A stretch of DNA of 6,109 bases, from contig JARFQH010000043.1 in the NCBI GenBank assembly GCA_029287875.1, forward strand, positions 1-6,109. The letters run 5' to 3'. A program made the translations under genes and the position numbers. The notes under the pieces are model-generated. The model had not been told where the DNA came from. It ran no database searches and worked only from the letters and a program-made list of their open reading frames with translations. Shown piece after piece: positions 5,797 through 6,109 of this stretch (positions are counted from its first letter, which is position 1; each line of letters starts with the position of its first letter). Origin of the DNA: Desulfobacteraceae bacterium. GTDB lineage: Bacteria > Desulfobacterota > Desulfobacteria > Desulfobacterales > SG8-13.

Positions 5797-6109
5797 GAGC
5801 AGGAAAGCCATGTTTCTTCCCAGGACTTTCATGGTTTCCAGTCCTTGGGCGTCTTTCTCGACATCCCCTTTATCAAGGCCAAGCGCCATGTTGGGGTAAT
5901 TCGACCCGACGATGAACATTTCAAAACAAGTAAAAAAGGTGTTCATCGCCATGAAGGCCTGGGAAGCGCCGGTACGCTGGGCAACGGTGATGGCCGCGCC
6001 CGCTTTGTAGCGCATCAAACCCGGATTGGCAAAGGCCACCATTCCGGCCCGATCGACCAACGCCTTCATCTCCGTCGAGACATTGGCAAAGTACGTCGGC
6101 GACGCCAGG
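5779..6109 (-). CDS. Flavodoxin-fold NADPH-dependent FMN reductase / iron-sulfur-flavoprotein-like, partial (N-terminus outside window)
   Basis: On the minus strand the frame is open from the window edge to TGA at 5781-5779, giving about 109 residues. It begins within LASPTYFANVSTEMKALVDR, the FMN-binding SPTYF segment and following helix of the flavodoxin-like FMN reductase family. It continues through KAGAAITVAQRTGASQAF and GSNYPNMALGLDKGDVEKD to the usual C-terminal MKVLGRNMAFLLKK helix. Such proteins bind FMN and move electrons between NAD(P)H or ferredoxin and various acceptors; those with an N-terminal cysteine motif also carry an Fe-S cluster, which cannot be checked here. The upstream part, roughly 70-90 residues, is missing beyond the window. 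It converges on the radical SAM operon, so it is a separate transcription unit. An ATG at 6069 is internal, not the true start. Confidence 0.85.
   Translation of the reverse strand, partial: LASPTYFANVSTEMKALVDRAGMVAFANPGLMRYKAGAAITVAQRTGASQAFMAMNTFFTCFEMFIVGSNYPNMALGLDKGDVEKDAQGLETMKVLGRNMAFLLKKITG

Overview
The window reads as part of a chromosome of an anaerobic, moderately GC-rich bacterium, most plausibly a member of the Desulfobacterota (sulfate-reducer-like deltaproteobacteria). This is inferred from gene content: a CCG-type Fe-S oxidoreductase tail beside an electron-transfer-flavoprotein subunit, a DUF4242 protein, two radical SAM enzymes and an iron-sulfur-flavoprotein-type reductase. 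No rRNA or other phylogenetic marker is present, so the taxon is a guess.

Left block (1-2606, + strand): the last 61 codons of a cysteine-rich (CCG) Fe-S oxidoreductase, then an ETF beta subunit (221-1135), then a glycosyltransferase (1095-2606) that overlaps etfB and has the architecture and signature motifs of MftF, the mycofactocin glycosyltransferase. The simplest reading is the 3' end of a mycofactocin locus that continues to the left. The ETF and Fe-S protein would pass electrons from mycofactocin-dependent dehydrogenases toward the quinone pool, and MftF would glycosylate the cofactor. mftA, mftB, mftC, mftD and mftE are not recognisable inside the window.

Spacer (2607-2848): 242 bases with no confident gene. 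It holds a 55-codon open frame (2603-2770, TTG start overlapping the mftF stop) and a perfect 9-bp inverted repeat (2671-2694) that could be an operator.

Right block (2849-5750, + strand): a compact four-gene operon made of a DUF4242 protein, an ABM-fold monooxygenase-like protein, a radical SAM enzyme with a complete seven-cysteine SPASM domain, and a second radical SAM enzyme with a shorter, single-cluster C-terminal domain. The substrate is unknown and no obvious precursor peptide is adjacent. A small hairpin occupies the site where the last gene's ribosome binding site should be.

Right end (5779-6109, - strand): the C-terminal part of a flavodoxin-fold FMN reductase, convergent with the radical SAM operon.

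The most interesting question is whether the two blocks form one functional unit (a non-actinobacterial mycofactocin locus with extra radical SAM chemistry) or are merely adjacent.
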